Source: Demequina sp. NBRC 110056
GTDB lineage: Bacteria > Actinomycetota > Actinomycetes > Actinomycetales > Demequinaceae
Assembly (NCBI RefSeq): GCF_002090155.1
Contig: NZ_BBRM01000006.1
Coordinates: forward strand, 124,001-188,000
Reading direction: 5' to 3'
Length of the DNA: 64,000 nt
In this document: piece by piece, positions 6,636 to 14,237 of the stretch
Layout of the letters: each line of letters opens with the position of its first letter
Position numbering within the stretch: position 1 is the stretch's first letter
Notes under the pieces: model-generated
What the model was told of the DNA's origin: nothing
What the model saw: the letters and a program-made list of their open reading frames with translations, nothing else
Databases searched by the model: none
Translations under genes and position numbers: made by a program

Positions 6636-6857
6636 TCACCCCAGCGACACGAGCCCCGCGACCCCGGCGACGAGCGACACCGCGGCGAGCACCAGCGCCG
6701 TCGTGATCAGCACCAGGTGCACGGTGTAGAACCGCGTCCGCGCGCCGGCGTCATCCGTCGACCGCTCGTCCGCCGCGATCCGCTTCATGAAGCGCGGCCA
6801 CACGGCGAACGCGAAGAGGGCATTGACGAGCAGGACGATGCTGAGGGTCAGGACCAT
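6636..6857 (-). CDS. Small membrane protein, SCO4848-like
   Basis: A 73-residue protein with two predicted membrane segments (LTLSIVLLVNALFAFAVW, residues 3-20, and VHLVLITTALVLAAVSLVAG, about 46-65) joined by a charged loop RFMKRIAADERSTDDAGART. Layout and the WPxFxK and FYTVHLVL motifs resemble the actinobacterial SCO4848 family, whose function is unknown. The start lies 6 nt after a minus-strand TAGCCT (6864-6869), indicating a leaderless message. It is the first core-like gene to the right of the accessory patch. Confidence 0.65.
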   Translation of the reverse strand: MVLTLSIVLLVNALFAFAVWPRFMKRIAADERSTDDAGARTRFYTVHLVLITTALVLAAVSLVAGVAGLVSLG

Positions 6858-6891
6858 CCGGCCAGGCTAGTGGCGTCCAGCCTCGACCGGA

Positions 6892-7242
6892 TCACGCCTG
6901 CCGGAATTCGATCCGGTTGCCGAACGGGTCGTGGGTGTGGAAGCGAACCACGCCGGGGATGTCGTCGGCCCGCACACACGCGTGCCCGGCGTCCTCGAGC
7001 CGCGCCTGCAGCGCGTCGAGATCGGTGGTGAGCAGCGCGGGGTGCGCCCGACCGGCCGGCGTGAACGGCTCGTCGATCCCGATGTGGATCGCTGCGGAGC
7101 CCGACTCGAACCAGCACGACGCTGTGAGGCCTTCCGGCACCGTCACCTCGGGCATGCCGAGCAGCACCCCGAAGAAGTGGCGCGCGCGCTCCACGCCGTC
7201 GGCGGGGATGGCGAGCTGCACGTGGTCGATCCCCGTGATCAT
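6892..7242 (-). CDS. VOC (glyoxalase-like) family protein
   Basis: A 116-residue vicinal-oxygen-chelate protein. It opens MITGIDHVQLAIP, with His7 a likely metal ligand, has a central AAIHIGI strand (His near 63) and ends FHTHDPFGNRIEFRQ, where the final Glu is the usual third ligand. Substrate unknown. Its ATG overlaps the stop of the upstream DUF1801 gene (ATGA), so the two are translationally coupled. The same coupling of small VOC and DUF1801 genes is common in actinobacteria. It is unrelated in detail to the VOC protein at 3284-3679. Confidence 0.82.
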   Translation of the reverse strand: MITGIDHVQLAIPADGVERARHFFGVLLGMPEVTVPEGLTASCWFESGSAAIHIGIDEPFTPAGRAHPALLTTDLDALQARLEDAGHACVRADDIPGVVRFHTHDPFGNRIEFRQA

Positions 7243-7667
7243 GCGTCGCCCACCGCGCGTTTGACGAGCGCGGCGATCTCCTTCTCCTCCTTCGCCCCGA
7301 CGGACAGCAGCGCGAAGGAGGCCGGCCACATCTGCCCGTCGTCGAGTGCGGCGACGTCCTGGAAGCCGAACGTCGAGTAGCGCGACTCGAACTTCGTCGC
7401 CGGCTGGAAGAAGCACAGCACCTTGCCGTCGAGCGACCACGCCGGCATGCCGTACCAGGTGCGCGGCTCGAGCTGAGGAGCGACCTCCATCACGAGGGAG
7501 TGGAGTCGCTCGGCCATCACGCGCTCCTCGTCTGGCATCTCGGCGACCTTCGCCATGAGGTCGGCCAGCGCATCGGCCTTCTTCTTGCCGCCCTTCTCTG
7601 CGCGCAACTCCTCCGCGCGCTCCTTCATCGCCGCCTTCTCGGCGTCGCTCCAGCCGCTGCCGCTCAT
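7239..7667 (-). CDS. DUF1801 (YdhG/iron-chaperone-like) protein
   Basis: A 142-residue cytosolic protein. The N-terminal third is a charged helical region (SDAEKAAMKERAEELRAEKG) rich in Lys/Ala; the rest is a DUF1801-type fold with RTWYGMPAWSLDGKVLCFF and FESRYSTFGF. Members are loosely annotated as iron chaperones, but a molecular role is not established. Shine-Dalgarno GGAGGCGACC precedes ATG 7667. It is the upstream member of a two-gene operon with the VOC gene. Confidence 0.75.
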   Translation of the reverse strand: MSGSGWSDAEKAAMKERAEELRAEKGGKKKADALADLMAKVAEMPDEERVMAERLHSLVMEVAPQLEPRTWYGMPAWSLDGKVLCFFQPATKFESRYSTFGFQDVAALDDGQMWPASFALLSVGAKEEKEIAALVKRAVGDA

Positions 7668-7772
7668 GGTCGCCTCCGTGTTTGTGGGTCGCGCCGCGCT
7701 CGTGGGTCGTCTCGCCTACCGTAGCCCGCGACACTCGGCCGCTACTGTGTCACCAGCCGAGGGAGGTGGGCG

Positions 7773-9525
7773 TTGGGCGCGGTGGACGTGAGCACCACAC
7801 GACAGGACGCGGTGGCGTCGAACGTCGCCCCACCCGAACCGACCCGTCCGTGGTGGCACGTGAGCCTGCTCGGCACCGGCGTAGGACTCGTGCTCGCAGG
7901 CCTCGCTACGACCCCGACCCTGCTTCCGCGTGACCCGCTCCACCAGGGCCTCGCCATGGCCCTCGCGTTCGCGGTCGGGTATCTCGTGTCGGTGATCCTG
8001 CTCTGGGCTATCGGCCGCTGGGCCCCCCCGCCCGAGTCCCACGGTGACGCGGTGGGCGTGGGCCGCGCTCGGCGTCGCCTGGACGGTCGCGGCGCTGCTC
8101 CTCGCGAGCCCCGCGATCGCGGCCCAGGACGATCTTCGGGCCCGCGCGGGGTGGGCGCCGTTGACGACTGCCGAGGTCGCAACCGCTGCGGGGGTCGCGG
8201 TGGGCGCGACCGTCGCCTTCGTAGCGATCGGCAAAGGCCTCGCGGCCCTCGCGCGCCGACTTGGCCGCGCGATGACAGACGCCCGCAGAGGGCCGATGCG
8301 CGGGCTGGGCTCGCGCGCCGGTGCGCTGGCTCTCGCGTGGGTCGCGGTGGTCACGGGTCTCGCCGTGGTCGTGGGCGCCGGCCTCGCGGCGTTCGTCGTC
8401 TGGTACGGCAACAGCTACGAGAAGTACAACGACTCCTTCGTGGCAGGACTCGACGAGCCCTCGGGAGCGTATCGATCGGTCGGTCCCGACAGCGCGCTGT
8501 CGTGGGACCGTGCCGGGCGCGAGGGGCGGTCGATCCTTGCCGGCGCCCCGACCGCCTCGCAGATCGAGCAGGTGACGGGCACAGATGCGGTGGAGCCGGT
8601 GCGCGTCTACGTCGGACTCGAAGACACGGACGCCGGCCCCACCGACTGGGACGCACGGGCCGCGGCGGCCGTGGCGGAGCTCGACCGACTCGGGGCCGAC
8701 GAGCGTGCCGCGGTGGTGGTGGCCGCGACCACCGGCTCCGGCTGGCTCGACGATCAGGCGATCGACACCGTCGAGTACCTCTACGGCGGCGACAGCGCGA
8801 TGGTCGCGATGCAGTACTCGGTCGCCGAGAGCTGGCACTCCTACGTGTTCGACCCCGGAGCGTACCGAGATTCGACGGGCGCGCTCGCGGCCGCCGTGCA
8901 CGACTGGTGGGGCTCGCTGCCGGAGGCCAGCCGGCCGCACCTGTACATCTACGGCCTGTCGCTTGGATCGCGCGGCGTCCAGGACTCGTTCGACAGCTTC
9001 GAGGACCTCCAGTCGTACGGCGACGGCGTCGTGCTCGCCGGCACCCCTTATGGCACCGCCATGAACCGGGAGCTGACGCAGGCACGTGCCGACGGCTCGC
9101 CCGTGACCCTTCCCGTCGTCGACGGGGGAGCGCGCGTGCGGTGGTTCTCGCACGGCCCGGACATCGCGGCGCATACGGGTCTGTGGCAGGCGCCACGCTC
9201 CATCTACCTGCAGCACGGCAACGATGCCGTGGTCTGGGTGGGTCCCGACATGCTGTGGCGCCAGCCCGAGTGGCTCGAGCCGGGCGAGCGGTCGCCCGAC
9301 GTGCACCCGGCGATGCGGTGGTACCCCGTGGTGACGAGCATCCAGACGATGTTCGACTCGGCAGTGAACCTCGCCGGGCCGGACGGCGTCGGCCATCGCT
9401 ACGGCTCCGACACCGCGGAGGCGTGGATCGCGGTCACCGAGGGCGCCGGCCGTAGCGACGAGGAGCTCGACGCGATCCGTCGCGAGGTGATCGGCGAGGA
9501 GCTGCCCGCAGGCTCCGACGTGTAG
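7773..9525 (+). pseudogene. Membrane alpha/beta-hydrolase (DUF2319-like), apparent +1 frameshift in a C7 run
   Basis: The N-terminal part, starting at TTG 7773 after GGGAGGTGGG, encodes a membrane domain (WHVSLLGTGVGLVLAGL, MALAFAVGYLVSVILLWAIG). Near 8023-8029 the frame must change: without one C of a C7 tract the protein reads through RWAPRPSPTVTRWAWAALG into two further membrane segments and an extracytoplasmic hydrolase with nucleophile motif GLSLGS (Ser near 8960). The C-terminal frame ends at 9525. The combined product (about 583 aa) matches the architecture of actinobacterial membrane-anchored alpha/beta-hydrolases of unknown substrate. It is a true frameshift, a slippage site or a sequencing error; the sequence alone cannot decide. 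Confidence 0.75.
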
Positions 9526-9604
9526 CGCGCCGGGGTGCCGGGCATGCCTCCTGGGCCGCCCGCGTTGCCGTCACTACTGTGGAGGCGAGCGAAGGGAGCA
9601 CCGC

Positions 9605-10696
9605 GTGGCCATCGGACGATCGCGATCGAGGGGGCACCGCAGCGCGGCGCCCACGGAGCGGGACGGCGCCGAGGGCGCATGCCTCGTCCGCGTGGTCGAG
9701 GGTGGCGACGCGGACTGCGCGCCGGCCGGCACCACCCCCGGTGAAGCGCTCGAGCTCGCGGCGCGAGGCGACGGCCGCATGGCGGTGCTGCTCTATCCGG
9801 ACACCACCTCGACCGCCGTCCAGGAGCTCGCCGACGCGTGGGACCTTCACCCGGTGCTCGTCGAGGACCTCGAGCACGGCGGCCAGCGGCCCAAGCTCGA
9901 GCGCTACGGTGACGTGCTCTTCCTCGTGGTGCGGTCCGCGCACTACGACGACGCACGCGAGCAGGTGGACCTCGCAGAGTTCCACGTCCTCGTGCGTCCC
10001 GGCGCCGTCGCGATCCTGTGCCAGGACGGCCTGTGGTTCGACGGCACCCCGGCCTCCGCACTCGTCGACCCGGACAGCGCCGCCGGCGAGCGCGCGGTGG
10101 CGGCGCTCCTCGAGGGAGAGCTGACGCAGCTGGGGCCCGAGGCCGTCGCCTATCGACTCGTCGACCGCATCGTCGACGGCTACGTGCCCGTCCTCCAGGG
10201 CGTCGCGGTCGACAAGGACGAGATCGAGAAGCAGGTGTTCAGCGCGGACCCGGCGGTGGCCGAGCGCATCTACCGCCTCAGCCAGGAGGTGATCGACCTC
10301 CAGCACGCGACCAGCTGGCTCATCGACGTGCTCGCGTCGCTGCGCGGCGGCTTCGTCAAGCACCAGGTTCCCGAGGAGCTCCAGACCTACCTGCAGGACG
10401 TCGCCGATCACCTCGACCGGGTCAGCGCGCGCATCGCCGAGTACCGCGAGGCGCTCGCCCAGATCCTCAACGTCAACGCGACCCTCGTCGCGCAGCGCCA
10501 GAACGAGGACATGAAGAAGATCTCCGGGTGGGCGGCGATCCTGTTCGCCCCGACCCTCATCGCCGCCATCTACGGCATGAACTTCGACGCGATGCCCGAG
10601 CTGCACTGGTCCTTCGGCTACCCGCTCGCCGTGGTGACCATGGTGGGGTTCTCGGTGGCCCTGTACTTCGTGTTCAAGGCGAAGAAGTGGATGTGA
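9605..10696 (+). CDS. corA: CorA-like Mg2+/Co2+ channel protein
   Basis: A 363-residue inner-membrane divalent cation channel of the CorA/MIT superfamily. It has a long cytoplasmic N-terminal domain (alpha/beta then a long helix, roughly residues 50-300, including VAERIYRLSQEVIDLQHAT) and two C-terminal membrane segments, the first ending in the diagnostic selectivity motif YGMNF (near residue 322). A Lys/Trp-rich tail (KAKKWM) faces the cytosol. GTG 9605 follows AGGGAG at good spacing. Whether it carries Mg2+, Co2+ or another ion cannot be told. Its last 23 bases overlap the 3' end of the convergent methyltransferase gene. Confidence 0.92.
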   Translation: MAIGRSRSRGHRSAAPTERDGAEGACLVRVVEGGDADCAPAGTTPGEALELAARGDGRMAVLLYPDTTSTAVQELADAWDLHPVLVEDLEHGGQRPKLERYGDVLFLVVRSAHYDDAREQVDLAEFHVLVRPGAVAILCQDGLWFDGTPASALVDPDSAAGERAVAALLEGELTQLGPEAVAYRLVDRIVDGYVPVLQGVAVDKDEIEKQVFSADPAVAERIYRLSQEVIDLQHATSWLIDVLASLRGGFVKHQVPEELQTYLQDVADHLDRVSARIAEYREALAQILNVNATLVAQRQNEDMKKISGWAAILFAPTLIAAIYGMNFDAMPELHWSFGYPLAVVTMVGFSVALYFVFKAKKWM

Positions 10697-11858
10697 CCGA
10701 GCCGTTCGCCACCTCGATGGTCGCCACGGCGTAGACCCCGTCGTCCGGCAGGTGCAACGTGATCGCGTCGCGCGGCATCCCGGCACCCTCGATCACCGCG
10801 ATCAGCTCCTCGAGGGAGCGCGGCACGATGTGCGGCCACTGGATGATGCGCTCGACGAACTCGAGATGAGGCCTGTCAGTGCGCATGTTGCCGAGGATCA
10901 CTATGCCGCCGGGGCGCGTGGCTGCGACGGCGGCGCGCACGAGCTCGGTGGCCGACGGCACGCGTGCTCGGCGCGTGTGCAGCGGCTCGGCGGGCAGGTA
11001 CTCGAGGAACCCGACCAGGTCGACGAGGTCGTAGCCGCCGGCGGCGCTCGCGAGCGCGCCCAGGTCGAACAGGTCCTGGCGCTGGGTGAGCACCGGCACC
11101 CGGCCGCGGTCGGACAGCTCCTCCGCGAGCGCCAGCGCCTGCTCGTCGCCGTCGCGGACCTCGAGCATCGCGGGTGAGCCGCACGCGCCAAGATCTCGCG
11201 CGGCCGCCATGAGCGCGGAGAGCCCACCGCTGCCGAGCGACAGCCACGCCGTCGCGCCCGCGCCGGCGAACCTGTCGCGCAGGATCGCGGACACCACGGC
11301 GGCGCGGGAGCGGATGCCCACCGCGTCCCAGGTGTGGGTGAGCACGGCCCAGTCGTCGGGGCTGAGGTCCAGGGCGGGCATCCCGGGAAGCTCAGGGTCG
11401 CCCGGGTGCTCGAGCGCCCACAGCGCCGCGGCCGACGGCACCAGGTCCCGCCATCGGGGCGCGTGCCGGAACGTGAAGCCGTCGGGCTCGGTGGCGTCCT
11501 GGTCGCCCCACCACTGCGCGAGCACGGGGTGGAGCGTGGCCATCGCGGCGCGCCCCTCGGGCCCGACGCGTGGACGCGACGACCGCGTCACTCCGGCCGC
11601 TGCGAGCTCGCTGAGCTGCCGTTCGACGATGTCGAGGACCCGCTGACGCGTGCGCGGGTCGCGCTGCGCGGCGAGGTCCGTGGTCCTCACCTCGTGCGCG
11701 GCGACGCCGAGCGTCTCGCGCCCCAGGAGGTGGCATCCGTGGAGCGTGACGTGGTCGGTGGTGCCGGTGAGGCCGCAACAGCGGCGCTGCGCACCGCGGG
11801 TGCGGAGGCGAGCCTCCCCGGTCGCAGGCAGGTCGGACAGGGTGGCAAGGACGGACAT
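10674..11858 (-). CDS. SAM-dependent methyltransferase-like protein
   Basis: A 394-residue protein. The C-terminal half carries a Rossmann-type methyltransferase core: motif I ATAWLSLGSGG (near residue 205), an acidic LEVRDGDEQAL strand end, and motif IV-like YDLVDLVGFLEYLP, with a late RPGGIVILGNM strand (near 315). The N-terminal half (about 1-190) is a helical domain without an obvious family signature. The glycine-rich SAM loop is slightly unusual (GSGG rather than GxGxG). Substrate unknown. GGAGA lies 6 nt before ATG 11858. It stands alone, convergent with corA. Confidence 0.65.
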   Translation of the reverse strand: MSVLATLSDLPATGEARLRTRGAQRRCCGLTGTTDHVTLHGCHLLGRETLGVAAHEVRTTDLAAQRDPRTRQRVLDIVERQLSELAAAGVTRSSRPRVGPEGRAAMATLHPVLAQWWGDQDATEPDGFTFRHAPRWRDLVPSAAALWALEHPGDPELPGMPALDLSPDDWAVLTHTWDAVGIRSRAAVVSAILRDRFAGAGATAWLSLGSGGLSALMAAARDLGACGSPAMLEVRDGDEQALALAEELSDRGRVPVLTQRQDLFDLGALASAAGGYDLVDLVGFLEYLPAEPLHTRRARVPSATELVRAAVAATRPGGIVILGNMRTDRPHLEFVERIIQWPHIVPRSLEELIAVIEGAGMPRDAITLHLPDDGVYAVATIEVANGSVTSTSSP

Positions 11859-11984
11859 CGGGGTCTCCGAGCGATAGGCGCGCCGCGGTGTGTGCGGCTG
11901 GTCAGACCACTGTGCGCCGCGCGCCGCATCGATGCTTGGGGGTCGCCTGAGGAACCCCTGAGGATCGCGCGACAGGGACGCAGC

Positions 11985-12003
11985 GCCGATGCGCGCGCTG
12001 GCT
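11985..12003 (+). repeat. 19-bp repeat shared with the right end of palindromic element copy A
   Basis: GCCGATGCGCGCGCTGGCT here is identical to 2028-2046. It touches the 3' end of the DUF952 gene. The segment 11859-11984 between the two minus-strand genes holds no gene or other clear signal. Confidence 0.6.
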
Positions 12004-12338
12004 CAGGCCGCCGGTACGGCCTCGGTGCCGGTCACCCAGGAGGGCCGCAGCGAGGCGAAGACGTGGGGGAACAGCTCGGATCCGCCCGACGTGTTCTCGA
12101 ACCGGACGTCGACGCCGTCGGCCTCGATCAGCGCGGTGTCGAGCACGAGGATGACGAGGTCGGCTCGGTCGACGCCCTCGTAGTGGCGAGCGAGGACGCC
12201 CGGGAGCTGCGCGCGGGTCGAGCAGTGCACGAACCCCTCGTCCGCCACCGTCATGCCTCGCCCGGAGACGTCGTACGGCGCCCCGGCGAGCGCATCGGCC
12301 CACTGGGCGCGGAAGGCGAGGTGGAGGATCTCGGTCAC
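12003..12338 (-). CDS. DUF952 family protein
   Basis: A 111-residue cytosolic protein with the DUF952 hallmarks HLAFRAQWADA near the N-terminus, the conserved FVHCST (residues 36-41) and a hydrophobic LVILVLDTAL strand followed by an acidic VRFENTSGG. The biochemical role of DUF952 is unknown, although the His/Cys/Ser/Thr cluster resembles an ADP-ribosyl-type pocket. The start is the GTG at 12338 that overlaps the preceding stop (GTGA), so it is co-translated with the CGNR-type regulator. Confidence 0.82.
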   Translation of the reverse strand: MTEILHLAFRAQWADALAGAPYDVSGRGMTVADEGFVHCSTRAQLPGVLARHYEGVDRADLVILVLDTALIEADGVDVRFENTSGGSELFPHVFASLRPSWVTGTEAVPAA

Positions 12339-12874
12339 GACGCCTCCTCGGCCTGGCGGGCGCGGTACGCGGCCTGCGCCGCGCGGTTGGTGCACGTGAC
12401 CGAGCAGTACTTGCGCGAGCGGTTGCGCGACAGGTCGAGCACGATGCCGTCGCAGTCGTCGAGCTCGCAGCGGCCGAAGCGCTCGAACTCGTCGGCGCGG
12501 ATGACGTCGATGACCGCCATCGCGGTCTCCACGAGGATGCGCTCCGCGAGCGGCCGGTGGTCGCTCGTCGCGTGGATGTGCCAGTCGCGCCCGTCGTGCC
12601 GCACGAGGCGGGGCAGGGCGCGCTCCTCCGCGAGGATCGCGTTCACCAGGGGCACCGCGCCGTCGCGCGTGGACTTGAAGAGCTCGCGGAGCCGGGTACG
12701 GATCGCTCGCACCGCCTCGAGGTCGCTGCTCGAGGGGCGTGAACCCGAGTAGTGGAACTCGTCGAAGAAGGCGACGAGCTCCTCGTGGGTGGTGAGCGTG
12801 TCCGGCTCGAGCTCCGAGTTCGCGAGGAACGCCGCCGACTCCAGAGCCTCGGCGCTGTCATGTGCGAAAACCAT
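12335..12874 (-). CDS. CGNR zinc-finger / ABATE-domain transcriptional regulator
   Basis: A 179-residue predicted regulator: N-terminal ABATE domain (about 1-125; ESAAFLANSELEPDTLTTHE) thought to be a ligand-sensing scaffold, and a C-terminal zinc finger with CELDDCDGIVLDLSRNRSRK and CSVTCTNR (about 135-165) supplying four Cys ligands. The motif naming the family is here CTNR. The start ATG 12874 has no Shine-Dalgarno; a minus-strand TAAGGT lies 6 nt before it. It is divergent from an EamA exporter with overlapping promoters, so it may regulate that gene and itself. DUF952 follows in the same operon. Confidence 0.82.
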   Translation of the reverse strand: MVFAHDSAEALESAAFLANSELEPDTLTTHEELVAFFDEFHYSGSRPSSSDLEAVRAIRTRLRELFKSTRDGAVPLVNAILAEERALPRLVRHDGRDWHIHATSDHRPLAERILVETAMAVIDVIRADEFERFGRCELDDCDGIVLDLSRNRSRKYCSVTCTNRAAQAAYRARQAEEAS

Positions 12875-12875
12875 T

Positions 12876-12904
12876 TTGACACCTTACCAAACGGGCAGTA
12901 GTGT
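12876..12904 (+). promoter_or_regulatory. Consensus housekeeping-type promoter of the EamA gene
   Basis: TTGACA (12876-12881), 17-bp spacer, TAGTGT (12899-12904), then 8 nt to ATG 12913: the best sigma-70-like match in the window and a leaderless start. The direct repeat ATGACTCATG (12906-12915 and 12922-12931) overlaps the start. The minus-strand regulator promoter overlaps it. Confidence 0.7.
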
Positions 12905-12912
12905 CATGACTC

Positions 12913-13950
12913 ATGGCCCTGATGACTCATGACACCGTGACTGCGAAGCGCTCCTTCGGCGTGCGCCGCGTCAGCGACAGCCGCCTCGCCTCGGGGCTGG
13001 TCTTCGCGATGGTGTCTGCCGCGTCGTTCGGCATGTCGGGCTCGCTCGCCCGCGGGCTCATGGACGCCGGCTGGACCGCCGGCGCCGCGACGCTCGTACG
13101 CGTCGCGATCGCCGCGCTCGTGCTCGCCGTGCCGGGCGCGCTCGCCATGCGCGGGCGCTGGCACCTGCTCCGCCGCGGCTGGGGCGTCATCGTCGCCTAC
13201 GGCGTCTTCGCCGTGGCCGGCGCGCAGCTGTGCTACTTCCTCGCGGTCGGCTACCTCGACGTGTCGGTCGCGCTGCTCATCGAGTACACGGCCCCCGTGG
13301 CCGTGGTGCTGTGGATGTGGGTGCGCCACGGCAACCGCCCCACGCGCCTCACCGTCGCCGGCGCGCTCATCGCGGCCGCTGGCCTGGTGCTGCTGCTCGA
13401 CGTCCTGGGCGGCGGCGCGAACGTCGACCTCGTGGGCGTCGCGTGGGCACTCGCGGCCATGGTCGGCGCGTCGGTCTACTTCGTCATCGGCGGCGACGAG
13501 TCCAACGGCATCCCTGGCATGACCCTCGCGGCCGGCGGCCTCATCGTGGCGCTGGTCGTGCTCTCCGCCGCGGCGCTCACGGGAGTCCTGCCCATCGCGT
13601 GGTCCACCGAGACCGTGCAGTTCGTGCCGTTCGCCGCGCCCTGGTGGGCCGTCGCGCTCGTCCTCGGCATCGTGACCGCGGCCACCGCCTACGTGACCGG
13701 CATCGCCGCGACCCGTCGCCTGGGCGCCCGCCTGGGCTCCTTCGTCGCGCTCACCGAGGTGATGATGGCGACCCTATTCGCGTGGATCCTGCTCGGCCAG
13801 GTGCCGCTCGCGATCCAGGTGGGCGGCGCGCTGCTGGTCGTCGCCGGCGTGGTCGTCGTGAAGCTCGGAGAGCGTCCGGCCGAGACCGTGGCCGAATCGA
13901 TCGCCGAGCCGCCCGCGCTCACCGACCCGCAGGCGCCCATCCCGCTGTGA
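12913..13950 (+). CDS. EamA/DMT family transporter
   Basis: A 345-residue integral membrane protein with about ten hydrophobic segments forming two EamA repeats (first about residues 28-160, second about 175-320). It starts after a basic N-terminus (SGLVFAMVSAASFGMSG) and ends in an acidic soluble tail (AETVAESIAEPPALTDP). This family exports amino acids or other small metabolites, RhtA/YdcZ-like; substrate not predictable. ATG 12913 is chosen from promoter geometry (8 nt after the -10 box). An ATG at 12922 is in frame and possible. It is divergent from the CGNR regulator, which may control it. A strong terminator follows. Confidence 0.88.
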   Translation: MALMTHDTVTAKRSFGVRRVSDSRLASGLVFAMVSAASFGMSGSLARGLMDAGWTAGAATLVRVAIAALVLAVPGALAMRGRWHLLRRGWGVIVAYGVFAVAGAQLCYFLAVGYLDVSVALLIEYTAPVAVVLWMWVRHGNRPTRLTVAGALIAAAGLVLLLDVLGGGANVDLVGVAWALAAMVGASVYFVIGGDESNGIPGMTLAAGGLIVALVVLSAAALTGVLPIAWSTETVQFVPFAAPWWAVALVLGIVTAATAYVTGIAATRRLGARLGSFVALTEVMMATLFAWILLGQVPLAIQVGGALLVVAGVVVVKLGERPAETVAESIAEPPALTDPQAPIPL

Positions 13951-13993
13951 ACCGTGCGCGCCTGGACAGCGTGGTCCTGGCGCGTCTCACACG

Positions 13994-14041
13994 TGCGGCC
14001 GGGCCGGTGCACCCCCTCCTTGCGCACCGGCCCCGGCCGCA
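13994..14041 (+). terminator. Terminator after EamA gene
   Basis: Near-perfect long stem: TGCGGCCGGGCCGGTGCA (13994-14011) with the region 14021-14041, loop CCCCCTCCT. One bulged base. It can also act on the convergent pckG transcript. Confidence 0.7.
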
Positions 14042-14087
14042 ACGAACCTGAACGACGCCACGGCGACGGGTCGTGCTGACCCGGCGA

Positions 14088-14229
14088 CCGCATCGGCGCT
14101 CCTCTCCGACAGTTTCGAACATCCGCGCGGCGACACGCCGCTGGCGGGGCAGCCATCGCCGCGCGCGCCGGGGTGTCGTCCTCGGCGACGTTCGGAACTG
14201 TCGGTACGGGCCAGCAGCTCCGATGCGCG
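14088..14229. repeat. Palindromic MITE-like element, copy B (inverted relative to copy A)
   Basis: Outer ends CCGCATCGGC (14088) and CCGATGCGC (14221-14229); inner arms CCGACAGTTTCGAAC (14106-14120) and GTTCGGAACTGTCGG (14190-14204). Its reverse complement aligns end to end with 1881-2037, including GACGACACCCC and GGCGTGTCGCC inside. It fills the gap between EamA and pckG; the gap 13951-14237 otherwise holds only the terminator. Confidence 0.65.
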
Positions 14230-14237
14230 TGCCGGCC

